Assembly (NCBI GenBank): GCA_965369325.1 | Contig: CBDUQI010000001.1 | Location: 1 to 64,000 of the forward strand | DNA length: 64,000 nucleotides | From: CBDUQI01 sp965369325 | GTDB lineage: Bacteria; Pseudomonadota; Gammaproteobacteria; Steroidobacterales; JBCBZW01 | Direction: 5' to 3' | Part shown: positions 44,132 to 53,523 of the stretch, piece after piece | Numbering within the stretch: position 1 is the first letter of the stretch | Layout of the letters: each line of letters starts with the position of its first letter | Program-made: the position numbers and the translations under genes | Notes under the pieces: model-generated | What the model saw: the letters and a program-made list of their open reading frames with translations, nothing else | Told to the model about the DNA's origin: nothing | Database searches by the model: none

Positions 44132-45634
44132 TCATTCGGAATCACCCGATTTCTCTTTCGCTACCAGCGAGAGCTCGAAGTCGCCTCCCTCATATTTGAA
44201 GTGAGGACTGACATTGATCGCAACCTTATACCAACCCGGATCGCCCTCAATATCCTCTACGGTGATATCCGCCTTGCGCAGTGGATATCGAGCCATGATG
44301 CCCGCCGGCGGATTTTCCTGATCTGACACATACTGGCCGATCCAATCGCGCAACTGACGCTGCAACACCTCTCGACTGATCCCGCTGCCGAGCTTCTCAC
44401 GCTGCATAACCTTGACGTAATGTGCGAGCCTGTTAATGAGAAACATGTAAGGGAACTTGGTCCCCAGCTTATAGTTTGCCTCGGCGCGCTTGCCTTCTGC
44501 GTTGTTGGTAAACCGCTTGGGCTTCTGCGCTGAATTGGCGGAGAAGAACGCAGCGTTATCGCTGCCTTTGCGCATCACCAGCGGAATAAAACCGTGCTCC
44601 GATAGTTCAAAGTCACGTCGATCAGTTAGTAACGCCTCCGTTGGGATCTTCGATTCTATCTGCCCCATCGCTTCGTAGGTGTGCATCGGCAGGTCAGTCA
44701 CGGCGCCACCGCCCTCGGGACCGATGATATTCGCGCACCAGCGGTACTCGGCAAAACTCTCAGTCAAGCGGCTCGCGAATGCGAAGGATGTGTTGCCCCA
44801 CAGGTAGCTCCCGTGATCGCCTTCAATCGTCTCATCATAGTGAAAATCTTTCACCGGATTGTCTTCTGGATGATACGGCGCGCGCAGCAAGAATCGCGGT
44901 AGGGTCAAGCCGACATAGCGGGCATCTTCGGACTCGCGGAAACCGCGCCATTTTGCGTACTGAGGGCCTTCGAAAATTCCGTCCAGGTCCTTAAGGTTAG
45001 GCAGGTTCTGGAAATCACCATCCATGTTCGGAAAAAAGGTGGAACTGGCGGCCGCAAAGAACGGCGCGTGGGCCATTGCAGCTACGCCTGCTACGTTACG
45101 AAGCAGGCTCATGTCGGGCGTGTTAGCCGAGAACTCGTAATTTCCGATAATCGCGCCGTACGCCTCACCGCCAAACACGCCGTACTCAGCGCTGTAAACA
45201 GTTTTGTACAGCCCGGACATTGTAAGATCCGGAGAATCGGCGAAATCATCGCTAAGGTCCTGCTTGGAGACATTCAGCATCTCCACCCGGCAGTTTTCGC
45301 GAAAGTCAGTGTGATCTACCAGGTACTTCAGCCCGCGCCAGGCTGATTCCAGTTCCTGAAACTGCTCGTTGTGCAAAACGGCATCAATTTGGGAGCCCAT
45401 TTTCGCATCGAGCTCTGCGACCAGCGTATCGATCAGCCCGCCTTGTACGCGCTCATTCGTGCGCTTCTCGCTGACCAAAATTCTAATCAGCTCGCCAATG
45501 CCTTTCTTGGCTTTATCGTACCCCTCGGTGCCAACACCAATGCCGGTGGCATCCGCAATATCGTCGAGCAAATCGCTTTCGACCTGCGCGTCCTGCGATC
45601 CTTGTGCTTCCTGCTGATCCTTGTTGTCCGCCAT
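44132..45634 (-). CDS. tssC: T6SS sheath large subunit TssC
   Basis: About 500 residues with conserved TssC sequence: RGLKYLVDHTDF, AEYGVFGGEAYGAIIGNYEF, AKWRGFRESEDARYVGLTLPRFLLRAPY, the long middle around FAEYRWCANIIGPEGGGAV, and the C-terminal QLRDWIGQYVSDQENPP. It assembles with TssB into the contractile sheath around the Hcp tube. ATG at 45634 is preceded by AAGAGGTG at 6 bases. Confidence 0.97.
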   Translation of the reverse strand: MADNKDQQEAQGSQDAQVESDLLDDIADATGIGVGTEGYDKAKKGIGELIRILVSEKRTNERVQGGLIDTLVAELDAKMGSQIDAVLHNEQFQELESAWRGLKYLVDHTDFRENCRVEMLNVSKQDLSDDFADSPDLTMSGLYKTVYSAEYGVFGGEAYGAIIGNYEFSANTPDMSLLRNVAGVAAMAHAPFFAAASSTFFPNMDGDFQNLPNLKDLDGIFEGPQYAKWRGFRESEDARYVGLTLPRFLLRAPYHPEDNPVKDFHYDETIEGDHGSYLWGNTSFAFASRLTESFAEYRWCANIIGPEGGGAVTDLPMHTYEAMGQIESKIPTEALLTDRRDFELSEHGFIPLVMRKGSDNAAFFSANSAQKPKRFTNNAEGKRAEANYKLGTKFPYMFLINRLAHYVKVMQREKLGSGISREVLQRQLRDWIGQYVSDQENPPAGIMARYPLRKADITVEDIEGDPGWYKVAINVSPHFKYEGGDFELSLVAKEKSGDSE

Positions 45635-45688
45635 GTTGGACACCTCTTCGTAAAACCCAAAAACGTTTTTGGTCGATACTCTGACCGC

Positions 45689-46177
45689 TTAGTCTTCGAT
45701 ACCGAGTGCTTGCAATATTGCCGATCGTTTGTCCTCGTCCGACATCAATTCCTGCATCTTCTTGCGAAAGGCCGGCACGTTGCCCAGCGGGCCCTTGAGC
45801 GCCAACAGCGTTTCACGCAACTCCATCAGCTCATTTAACTGCGGCACCTGCTTAACGACGCTTTCCGGACGAAAGTCCGCCAACGAGGATATCTTCATTT
45901 CCAGCCCAAAATCCGAGTCTTCCCCATCACCGGCGATCTCATCTTTCACGGTCATGTTCAGGGACAAATTCTGCGCGGCCATTACGTCGTTAAAGTTCTG
46001 TTTGTTAATGTTGATCGGCTCGCGCTCCTCAACCGGTGTGTCATCCTCACGCAAAGTGTAGTCACCGACCGCCAACAACTTGAGAGGTAGTTCCTTCTCT
46101 TCCTGGCCGTCGCCCTCGGGTTTGAATGTGATGTTAATGCGCTCACGCGGCGCAACCGTGGGTTTGTTCTTTGGCAT
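45689..46177 (-). CDS. tssB: T6SS sheath small subunit TssB
   Basis: 162 residues: ERINITFKPEGDG, LPLKLLAVGDYTLREDDTPVEEREPININKQNF and LADFRPESVVKQVPQLNELMELRETL are typical of TssB. Forms the sheath with TssC. GGAG lies 8 bases before the ATG; the tssC gene follows after about 55 bases. Confidence 0.97.
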   Translation of the reverse strand: MPKNKPTVAPRERINITFKPEGDGQEEKELPLKLLAVGDYTLREDDTPVEEREPININKQNFNDVMAAQNLSLNMTVKDEIAGDGEDSDFGLEMKISSLADFRPESVVKQVPQLNELMELRETLLALKGPLGNVPAFRKKMQELMSDEDKRSAILQALGIED

Positions 46178-46229
46178 TTCGTGCGCTCCAGGTCACTCGT
46201 TATCTAGATGAATCTCATGTCTACTCAGC

Positions 46230-48578
46230 TTACGCGCCATGCCGCGTGCCGAATTTCTCCAATGCCACCGCAGGTGCCAGCCGGCAGATTCGCGCTCGAC
46301 CTTCATCCCGGAGCGCAACCGCTCGCGCTTTGCATGGTGCCTTTGCGGGGATGCCTGCCTCTACCTGCTGAGACAACCACGCCAGATCCATCGCGCGATC
46401 AGGATCCCAGCGCTCAAGAGCAAACTGGGACACCTCGCGCTCCATGGACTCCAGATGCGCCAAGGCCAGTTCAGCAGCTTCCAGTTCAAGCAAGAATCTA
46501 ACCAGCGTCATCCGCCAACGAAATTGAGCTTTGCCGCTGCGAGCATCGCGAACCCTGCTCTCAAGTAATTGTATAGCATCGGGCGCATTTCCTCCGCCAG
46601 CCGTCTCGCGTGCCTCGCTAAGTGCACTAATGACCTCCTCGTCGGCCATTGCGCCACCTGCCGCCGGTGCACTGCTGTGCATCGTGTTGGCGCCTTGCAC
46701 CTGCGACTCCAACCAGCTTCGCGTCGTGGCACTGGCGACAGCCACATCCCCCATAAACGTCGACGATGGCAACGTCGGAAATCGCGCTAGCAGGGCGCGT
46801 AACTCGTGCTGTACGGCATCAATCGCCTCAGTCGCGTTTAGCTGCTTCAAGGCAATTGCTGTGTAGCGGTTTAGATCGAGACAAAACCGGTTGGACGACA
46901 GCATGTTCTCTGCAGCTTCAAGCATTGCAAGTGGGTCGCCGGCGGCCGCCAACTGATCCCAATCGGGTTGATTCGCGGGCGCGCGCAAGCTTTCGGTTTT
47001 AATCTGCGACCCAAGCGTACCCCAGAGCCAGTTCCGTAACAACTTGTAGGAAATAGGGTTTTTTGACTCATTCCGGCGCTTATAACGCACCAGACCAAGA
47101 ATGTAGGTATTGCCGTCCTGCACCGCACGCCGAAAATCCTCAAGCCCCTCGACGGCCCCGGACCCGGTTGGTGGCGCGCCAGCAGAGGACACTTCTGCGG
47201 GCTGACGCGCAGCTGTCGTTGTGGTGTTCTCGGGAGCTATCGGCGCCTTGGACGATGGCTGGGATTCACGTGACTTTTCCTGCCTCGCGAGCGCCTGTTG
47301 CGCCTGCCCCGCCTCAACTTCACCGCGCAGCGCGCGTGCGATCCTAGCCAGCGCCGCCCGGCCCACCAGTAACTCCTCGCGCTGCGCTAACTGGGCGTTG
47401 ACGGCATCGACCCGATGTAAACACAGTTGCAACTGATCCAATGTAACGGTTGCTAAATCGGCCCGCTTGAACCACTGCTCCGACCGCTCGGACAACCAGC
47501 CAAGTGCTGCTTCCCGGCCCTTGGCACGCGAGGGGTAACAACAATCGCCGTAGTCTGTGAGAAACCCATCCAGCAACTGCACTGTGCGCGATAAGCCTCG
47601 AACACCGTCGCTTTGAAGGGCGGCATAGATGCAGTAGGCCATTACCCGTAAATCTTTCGATTGAGTGCCAAGATACGCCATACTTTGATCGAAGACGGCC
47701 TGCCAATCGACTTCGCGCACCCGCCAGGTATCGTTGACTTGTTGCTGCAACCGTTCAAACTCATCACTGAGGTGGCCCTCATCTCCTTGCGGCAGATCGC
47801 CCTGGATGGGGGCGGCCAGCGCTGCCAACCATTGCGCCAGCAACTCATCCACCGGTTCAGGCGGCTGCGCCGGCTCCTCGTCATGCTCGGATTCAACCTC
47901 GGTGGAGGCTGTCTCGGGCGGCGCGTCTGTCTCACTTGCGACAGATTGAGCAGCGGATGCCTGTTCAGGCGCCGGCGCGGATGACTCCGCCGCTGGCGTG
48001 GGCGCTAGCGTATTCTCATCGCTCGAGGCAGCAGGGGCTGCGCTCAGCGCAGCATGCAGCTCATCAAAGATCGGCTTCTTACCGGCCACCTTGGGGTCGC
48101 CGGCAAGTATCGCCTTCATCCCATCAAGCGCCGCCATCATGCCCGCGCGTTGCTCGGGGCTACCGGTACGCAGAATTTCCTCCAGCCCACTCGCGGTCGT
48201 GCGCGAGGCCCACCATTGCAGTGCCTGCTGCCTTCCACGCACGCGCGGCGGAACCAGCGCCGCGACATCATTTGTGAGCAACCCGCCTAGCAACTCGGTG
48301 CCTGCAAGCACACCTTCCGCGCTGTGCATAACACTCCAGGCACGCGCCAGATAGCTGGCTACCCGTAGGTCCTTTTGCACTTTGCGCAAATACTCAAGGC
48401 TCAGTTTTTCTACCACCGTCCAGTCCGGCTCGGCGCCACTCACCCCACTACGCTTGTCCACCTCGCCTTTGAGGGTTGAAAACGCTTCCGCTTGAGCCTC
48501 TTCATCCTGCAGCGCTTTTGGCGTACGAACTGGCTTGCCGACCAACTCCTGTGCAAGCACTTGCAATGTTTTCGCCAT
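46230..48578 (-). CDS. tssA: T6SS cap/priming protein TssA with duplicated ImpA_N domain
   Basis: 782 residues, much longer than the usual 350-550. The N-terminal ImpA_N region occurs twice: residues 60-126 (SLEYLRKVQKDLRVASYL, PPRVRGRQQALQWW) and 299-366 (SMAYLGTQSKDLRVMAYC, YPSRAKGREAALGWL), joined by a long Ala/Pro/Glu linker (about 180-245). After the second copy come a coiled region and a C-terminal helical domain of the VasJ kind (EDFRRAVQDGNTYILGLVRYKRRNESKNPISYKLLRNWLW; LLPFTFLRF-like end). TssA starts tube-sheath growth and, in long forms, caps its distal end. It follows pppA by only three bases. The duplication is seen directly; its effect is unknown. Confidence 0.9.
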   Translation of the reverse strand: MAKTLQVLAQELVGKPVRTPKALQDEEAQAEAFSTLKGEVDKRSGVSGAEPDWTVVEKLSLEYLRKVQKDLRVASYLARAWSVMHSAEGVLAGTELLGGLLTNDVAALVPPRVRGRQQALQWWASRTTASGLEEILRTGSPEQRAGMMAALDGMKAILAGDPKVAGKKPIFDELHAALSAAPAASSDENTLAPTPAAESSAPAPEQASAAQSVASETDAPPETASTEVESEHDEEPAQPPEPVDELLAQWLAALAAPIQGDLPQGDEGHLSDEFERLQQQVNDTWRVREVDWQAVFDQSMAYLGTQSKDLRVMAYCIYAALQSDGVRGLSRTVQLLDGFLTDYGDCCYPSRAKGREAALGWLSERSEQWFKRADLATVTLDQLQLCLHRVDAVNAQLAQREELLVGRAALARIARALRGEVEAGQAQQALARQEKSRESQPSSKAPIAPENTTTTAARQPAEVSSAGAPPTGSGAVEGLEDFRRAVQDGNTYILGLVRYKRRNESKNPISYKLLRNWLWGTLGSQIKTESLRAPANQPDWDQLAAAGDPLAMLEAAENMLSSNRFCLDLNRYTAIALKQLNATEAIDAVQHELRALLARFPTLPSSTFMGDVAVASATTRSWLESQVQGANTMHSSAPAAGGAMADEEVISALSEARETAGGGNAPDAIQLLESRVRDARSGKAQFRWRMTLVRFLLELEAAELALAHLESMEREVSQFALERWDPDRAMDLAWLSQQVEAGIPAKAPCKARAVALRDEGRARICRLAPAVALEKFGTRHGA

Positions 48579-48581
48579 CGC

Positions 48582-49262
48582 TCAGCCCCACGCCTCAAAT
48601 TCGACAACCAACGCAGTGACGTTGTCCGCGCACTCGCCCTGCAGCGCGCGCTCCACCAGACGGCGTGCGGCTTGTTGGGTAGACGACGCACTCTGCGCCA
48701 GAGTCGCCGCGATCTGCTGATCGTCAAGTTCGCCGTGCAAGCCGTCGGAACACAACAGGTATTTGTCTCCGTCGGACAATTGAACCGTACGCACATCCAC
48801 CTCAAGACGATCTTGTGCGCCAATTGCACGGGTCAACACATGACTGGTCGGCGCCTCGGTGTGATCGCGGGTGAGTTGTTGAAGCTGCCCATCGCGAAGC
48901 CGGTAAGCTCGACTGTCACCAACCCACAGACAGGCCCCCTGATCATCGGCCACCGCCAGCGCAACCAGTGTGGTGCCGGAGACGGCATGGCTGGACTGCT
49001 CCTCCACCAGCGCCTGATTCGCCTGTGCAGCCGCATCACTCACATCTGCAATGAGCGCGTCGAGGCCATCGCTCGCTGCCGGCACTTCGGTCAACCGCTC
49101 AATCAGCAACTGGCTGGCGCGATCTCCGTGTGCATGCCCGCCCATACCGTCAGCAACCGCCCATAATCCTGTTGCAGACTGATCAAGCCCCGAGTCCTCG
49201 TTGCGCTCGCGCACGTTGCCCGCATGCGAGTACATCCCTGAGGACCAGCGTAAGCGGCTCAC
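48582..49262 (-). CDS. pppA: PP2C-type Ser/Thr protein phosphatase (PppA), T6SS control
   Basis: About 226 residues. PP2C motifs are present: HAGNVRERNEDSGL, AVADGMGGHAHGDRAS (metal-binding DGMGGH), GTTLVALAV, LWVGDSRAYRLRDG, LLCSDGLHGEL and ECADNVTALVV. In other T6SS a PppA enzyme removes threonine phosphates placed by the PpkA kinase and turns secretion off. GTG at 49262 overlaps the TagF stop codon (GTGA), so the two are coupled. Kinase and FHA partners are encoded at the other end of the cluster. Confidence 0.93.
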   Translation of the reverse strand: MSRLRWSSGMYSHAGNVRERNEDSGLDQSATGLWAVADGMGGHAHGDRASQLLIERLTEVPAASDGLDALIADVSDAAAQANQALVEEQSSHAVSGTTLVALAVADDQGACLWVGDSRAYRLRDGQLQQLTRDHTEAPTSHVLTRAIGAQDRLEVDVRTVQLSDGDKYLLCSDGLHGELDDQQIAATLAQSASSTQQAARRLVERALQGECADNVTALVVEFEAWG

Positions 49263-49945
49263 GACACGCACTCCGTGTCGGAAACGGCGGTCACCTCGCA
49301 CTGGATGGTTGCAAATGCAGCCGGTGCCGGCAGGCCAGAACAGGCGAATACGCGCTGCCCGCCGTCGGCAACCTGAACCGCCTGCCACACGCTAATGGGT
49401 TGAGTCGCTTGCCCAACGTAGTCATCCAGAAATTTCCGCGCCCAAGTGTCATCCGACAACTCGCACAGATCGCTGTGCGTTTTTGCCGGGACCATCAACG
49501 CTGGCAGTTCTTCGGTAAAGTGGCTAGTGAGCTGATCTGGCGGCACATGCGGTTCGCTCAGACACCGAATCAGACGCGATTCAATGTCGTCCAGAAAATC
49601 CTGCGCGCCGCGCAACAGAGCCACCGGCGCACACCGTGGTACCGGCGCGGCCGCCAGCAACGGAAAGTAACGGCCGCGACTGTCAACACTTGGCATCATC
49701 GCCCCCAGCCAACCATCCACCCCCTCAGAACTTGGAGCGATGGCCTGGTCGAACAGGCAAAAGCGCCACACCGGTGATTGCAAATAGGCGTCCAGCCAAA
49801 TGTCATCAAGTTGCTCGTACCCGGCACTCATGTACGAGGCAACCCACGCCTTCCAGCCCATCACAAGATTCACCGGCAACGCGTACTGAACAAAATCAGG
49901 ATACTCGGGATATTTACCGAAGTACCCCAGCGCCGAGGGCTGCAT
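49259..49945 (-). CDS. tagF: T6SS-associated protein TagF
   Basis: About 228 residues. Matches the TagF/ImpM family at the start (YFGKYPEYPDFVQYALPVNLVMGWKAWV) and at WRFCLFDQAIAP, GAMMPSVDSRGRYFPL. TagF represses T6SS firing post-translationally, by holding Fha, in systems studied. The ATG at 49945 is preferred; a GTG at 49981 lies within tssM. It is coupled to the downstream pppA gene. Confidence 0.88.
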   Translation of the reverse strand: MQPSALGYFGKYPEYPDFVQYALPVNLVMGWKAWVASYMSAGYEQLDDIWLDAYLQSPVWRFCLFDQAIAPSSEGVDGWLGAMMPSVDSRGRYFPLLAAAPVPRCAPVALLRGAQDFLDDIESRLIRCLSEPHVPPDQLTSHFTEELPALMVPAKTHSDLCELSDDTWARKFLDDYVGQATQPISVWQAVQVADGGQRVFACSGLPAPAAFATIQCEVTAVSDTECVS

Positions 49946-49965
49946 GGCATTCGAGCCCGTATGTG

Positions 49966-52900
49966 TCACAGCGCTGGGCACTGGAACCCCTCAAGCGGGT
50001 TGGTCAGCAGTGGGTTCGTCGCGCGGTTGGTATTAATTTGAATCGGGATCACGTAGCCATCCAAATTAAATGTCACCAACAAGATGCCACGCGCTGAGCC
50101 TTTCTCAACGGTGGCATCGTTCAGCGCTCGTAACAAGGCCCACGGACCGCTCCATTGACGTCGCTTCTCGGACTCGCCAGCAATCTGGATAACCAGTTGA
50201 ACGCCACTGGCTGACGACGCATCGGGCCAGGTAATCCGGGTGGTCTGCTGTGGGCCCTGACGGTACTCAAAACGCTGGCCATCGATGGTGAGAATTAATG
50301 TGGTGATCCTGGGGTCGACTTCTCCCGGATCAAGACCCAAGGTGAGGGGAAGATCGAAGGCCCGGCGAATGTCCGCTGCGCGTTGCATTGCGCGCGGTAG
50401 CTCGGCTGAGAGGTTAAGCGGATCTTTATCTTCGGTTTTAAGCCACCGCCATGGCCGGCGGGTACGATCCAGATGCGCACTTAGCGTGCTGTTGGTAAAT
50501 CCGTCCAACAAACTGCCGGCGCCAAATACCCGATCGAGATCTTCCAGGCTAATGTCCTCACGGGAGTTCGGGTCTGCCGGGAACCGGCCGTGTATCTCGC
50601 TTGAGCATTGTGGCCACACATCCGCCAGGTATACATCTGCGACTTGTTTCTCCGAATCAGTACGCACTTGCGCGCGATCAGTGGCTGCCTGCAGCTGAAA
50701 CTCATTTTCCACGGCCGTTGAACTTGCCGACACCAATGCGCATATCCACGTACGCACGGGTTCCGGTTGCTGCTCACACTCAACATTGATGTCGCCAATC
50801 ACCCGCTGGCGCTGGTCTGGCTCATCAAACAGCCTGAGAATGTTTGCCACTGTCGTCAGCGAAGTGTCCAAGGGCGTTAACCCCGCACCGCCATCAGATA
50901 ACGTATTAAGATCTTCGAATGCCTCGGTAATGGTCCCGCGCGGGGTCAGTTGCGAGCCTGAACTTCGCCCGGCGCCCAAACGCCCCGCGACGCGTCCCAC
51001 CTTAGTCTTGCTAGCGGCGCGTTTTAGTACGCTCTTTCCGGCACTAGGTTTCTGCGCGCTCGCCTGCTCCAAACGCGTCTGCTCATATACCCGCTTGAGC
51101 AACTCGCGGACCGGCGATCGAGGACCGACGAAGGTACTGATAACCGCCCGCTGACTCGCATTGGCCGACGAACGCACGCGCAATGAAGATATCGCACGGT
51201 TCCATATGCGTACGTAGTCCTGAACATAGAGGCGCCTGATCTCACCCACCAACGCAGAGGTGTACGGCAACTTGTACTTCTCCCCCAACACCCAGGCGCG
51301 CTGTTGATACTGACGCACAAAACCGGTGAGCTGACCCTGCTCCAACAACGCCTCGAGCCCGTTCTGGGTGAATATGCCGGGAATGACAAGCTGACTGCCA
51401 TCCCCATCCCATTCGAACACCGTCGAGAACAAGGCCTCATTGGGTGAATTCAGCAGATTGATGTCGCGCGCGATTTCGCTGCCCAGCGCCCCAAGTAATA
51501 ATTCATAGATCAGACGGGCCTTATCGCGATCAGCAAAACTCTGCCGCGACTCGACAACGGCATCCGCCGAAAAATCGATGGTCGGCAGATCGGCGGTACG
51601 GTAGAAATTCAGATACTCGGTAAGTTGGTCGACCAGATCGCCGTCTGCGCGAAACTCTTGTTGGAACACAGCGGCAAACCAATCCAGCAACTGTGTCTTG
51701 CGCGGCTCTTCATTCAGCTTGCCCGAGTCTCCAAAAGCACTCAGGTACTCAAGTAGCACAAACTCATCGTATGTGTTCTGCCAGGGCGTCGGTGATTCAA
51801 ACGCATCCAGGCCGCGCATTGTTCGCAATTCTTCGTACAACCACGCTGCCAGGTAAGGTACAAAATAGTCACGCAGACCGTCTGTGTACAACTCATGGGC
51901 CTTGTGATTGACCTCCGGCACCGCGGACAGCGCCAAGTGCCGCGTCGTATCCAACATTGCAAAGCGGATCTGCGTTGCTTCTCGAAGACCCTTGAGCTGT
52001 TGTAGATAATCCAGGATCGCTTGAGGCTCGGCGGTTTTCGGCAACGCCAACGTTGCATCTGCGATGAGTTGATCAGCCTCTCGCAAAGCCGCCTGACTGT
52101 CACGAAGCCCATTCGCCCACACCCAAGTACAGACTACCGCCGCAAGCAGACCTGCGGCGCAAGCTCCGCGCAATGCCCAGCTGCTGGCGTTGCGAAAGCG
52201 GCCACTCTCGCCGGCCAGTTGCTGTTCGGGGAATATTTTTCGGGTCAGCAGATCCCGAACGAAATAACTCATGCCGACCCCGCCAATCTGCGACTGCTCG
52301 ACCTCGGCGATACCGAACACCTGACTCAGCTCGGTGGTGAGTTGATCGATCGGCGAGCCCGACTGCGTCGCGCTGGTAAGGTAAACCCCGCGCAACCATA
52401 AATCCTCGCCCATCTGATCCGGCCCGAAGGCCAATTCCAAAAACTCCCCCAGCGGATCAGTGAGATTGGCAAGCTGCCAGGCAAAGGACTGCACCGGAAT
52501 ACTCTGGCGCAGACTCGTAACATCCGCCAGACGATGCAGAGCACGGTCTCGTAAACGATGCGTGAGACGGGTAAAACCCGATTGCAGGCGTTCGCGCAGA
52601 CTGGACATGCTGCCATCGCCCGCGGCAAGGTCAAACCCCCATACCTGCGCCCGAAGCTCTTCGCTGTTCAAGTCGCGAAAGTACTCTGAAAATCCCGCCA
52701 CAAGATCCGTTTTGGACACGATCAGGTAGACCGGCAGGGAGAGATTAAAGGCGCTGTTCAGCTCCTTTATGCGGCTGCGCAGCCGATCTGCTTCAGCGCG
52801 CATAGCCTCGGCGCTGCCGGCATACTCCTGCAGCACATCATCAGCACTGATAACCGCGATCAGACCATTTAACGGCTGTCTACGTCGGTGCTTGCGCAGC

Positions 52901-53523
52901 AACGCCAGAAATCGCTCCCACTCCGCACGATCTGCCTCGCTGTGCTGGTCTTGGCGTATGTAGCGCCCAGCCGTGTCCAGAAGAATCGCCTCGCGACCCA
53001 GCCACCACTTACAGTTCAGCGTGCCGCCTGCCCCATCGACGTACTTCTTGCTTGCATCGCTCTCGTAGGGGAAGTCCACGCCGCTGGTACGCAGCAGCTC
53101 AGTCTTGCCCACGCCGCTAGGGCCAAGCACCATATACCAAGGCAACTCTGCAAGGCTGCGCTTGCCTTTGCTACCGCGATGGCGCTCCAGCGCCTCCACT
53201 GCCTGCGAGAACGCCGTCTCCAACTGACCGATCTGATGCTCCGCCTGGCTCGGCTCACTGGCAACGATGTCCTGCTTGAGTCGTGCCGCCGCCAGCGTGT
53301 TACGCAACAGGCGAATCAGCAGTACTAACAACCACACAGCGAAGATTGCGGCAATCGCTACCAGTCTAGGCACAGGCGGGGCCAGCGGACGCACATAACC
53401 GCCATGGGCAGACTCGAAAATCGGCCATCGCGGGCCGACGAACCACACAACGAGTGCCAACAGGCACAGCCCGATAAATATGAGTACGCTACGCTGGGTC
53501 AACCATTTGAACAACTTGCTCAA
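49966..53523 (-). CDS. tssM: T6SS membrane complex protein TssM (IcmF)
   Basis: About 1185 residues. Two N-terminal membrane helices (LIFIGLCLLALVVWFVG and AIAAIFAVWLLVLLIRLL), a cytoplasmic GTPase-like domain with Walker A GPSGVGKTELL and switch region WWLGREAILLDTAGRY, a third helix (AACAAGLLAAVVCTWVWA-type, about residue 455), then a large periplasmic part ending in a beta-rich C-terminal domain. Spans the inner membrane and periplasm to meet TssJ. No ATG exists near the start. TTG at 53523 overlaps the tssL stop codon (TTGA) and has a G-rich site about 8 bases upstream; TTG at 53544 is the other candidate. Confidence 0.96.
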   Translation of the reverse strand: MSKLFKWLTQRSVLIFIGLCLLALVVWFVGPRWPIFESAHGGYVRPLAPPVPRLVAIAAIFAVWLLVLLIRLLRNTLAAARLKQDIVASEPSQAEHQIGQLETAFSQAVEALERHRGSKGKRSLAELPWYMVLGPSGVGKTELLRTSGVDFPYESDASKKYVDGAGGTLNCKWWLGREAILLDTAGRYIRQDQHSEADRAEWERFLALLRKHRRRQPLNGLIAVISADDVLQEYAGSAEAMRAEADRLRSRIKELNSAFNLSLPVYLIVSKTDLVAGFSEYFRDLNSEELRAQVWGFDLAAGDGSMSSLRERLQSGFTRLTHRLRDRALHRLADVTSLRQSIPVQSFAWQLANLTDPLGEFLELAFGPDQMGEDLWLRGVYLTSATQSGSPIDQLTTELSQVFGIAEVEQSQIGGVGMSYFVRDLLTRKIFPEQQLAGESGRFRNASSWALRGACAAGLLAAVVCTWVWANGLRDSQAALREADQLIADATLALPKTAEPQAILDYLQQLKGLREATQIRFAMLDTTRHLALSAVPEVNHKAHELYTDGLRDYFVPYLAAWLYEELRTMRGLDAFESPTPWQNTYDEFVLLEYLSAFGDSGKLNEEPRKTQLLDWFAAVFQQEFRADGDLVDQLTEYLNFYRTADLPTIDFSADAVVESRQSFADRDKARLIYELLLGALGSEIARDINLLNSPNEALFSTVFEWDGDGSQLVIPGIFTQNGLEALLEQGQLTGFVRQYQQRAWVLGEKYKLPYTSALVGEIRRLYVQDYVRIWNRAISSLRVRSSANASQRAVISTFVGPRSPVRELLKRVYEQTRLEQASAQKPSAGKSVLKRAASKTKVGRVAGRLGAGRSSGSQLTPRGTITEAFEDLNTLSDGGAGLTPLDTSLTTVANILRLFDEPDQRQRVIGDINVECEQQPEPVRTWICALVSASSTAVENEFQLQAATDRAQVRTDSEKQVADVYLADVWPQCSSEIHGRFPADPNSREDISLEDLDRVFGAGSLLDGFTNSTLSAHLDRTRRPWRWLKTEDKDPLNLSAELPRAMQRAADIRRAFDLPLTLGLDPGEVDPRITTLILTIDGQRFEYRQGPQQTTRITWPDASSASGVQLVIQIAGESEKRRQWSGPWALLRALNDATVEKGSARGILLVTFNLDGYVIPIQINTNRATNPLLTNPLEGFQCPAL

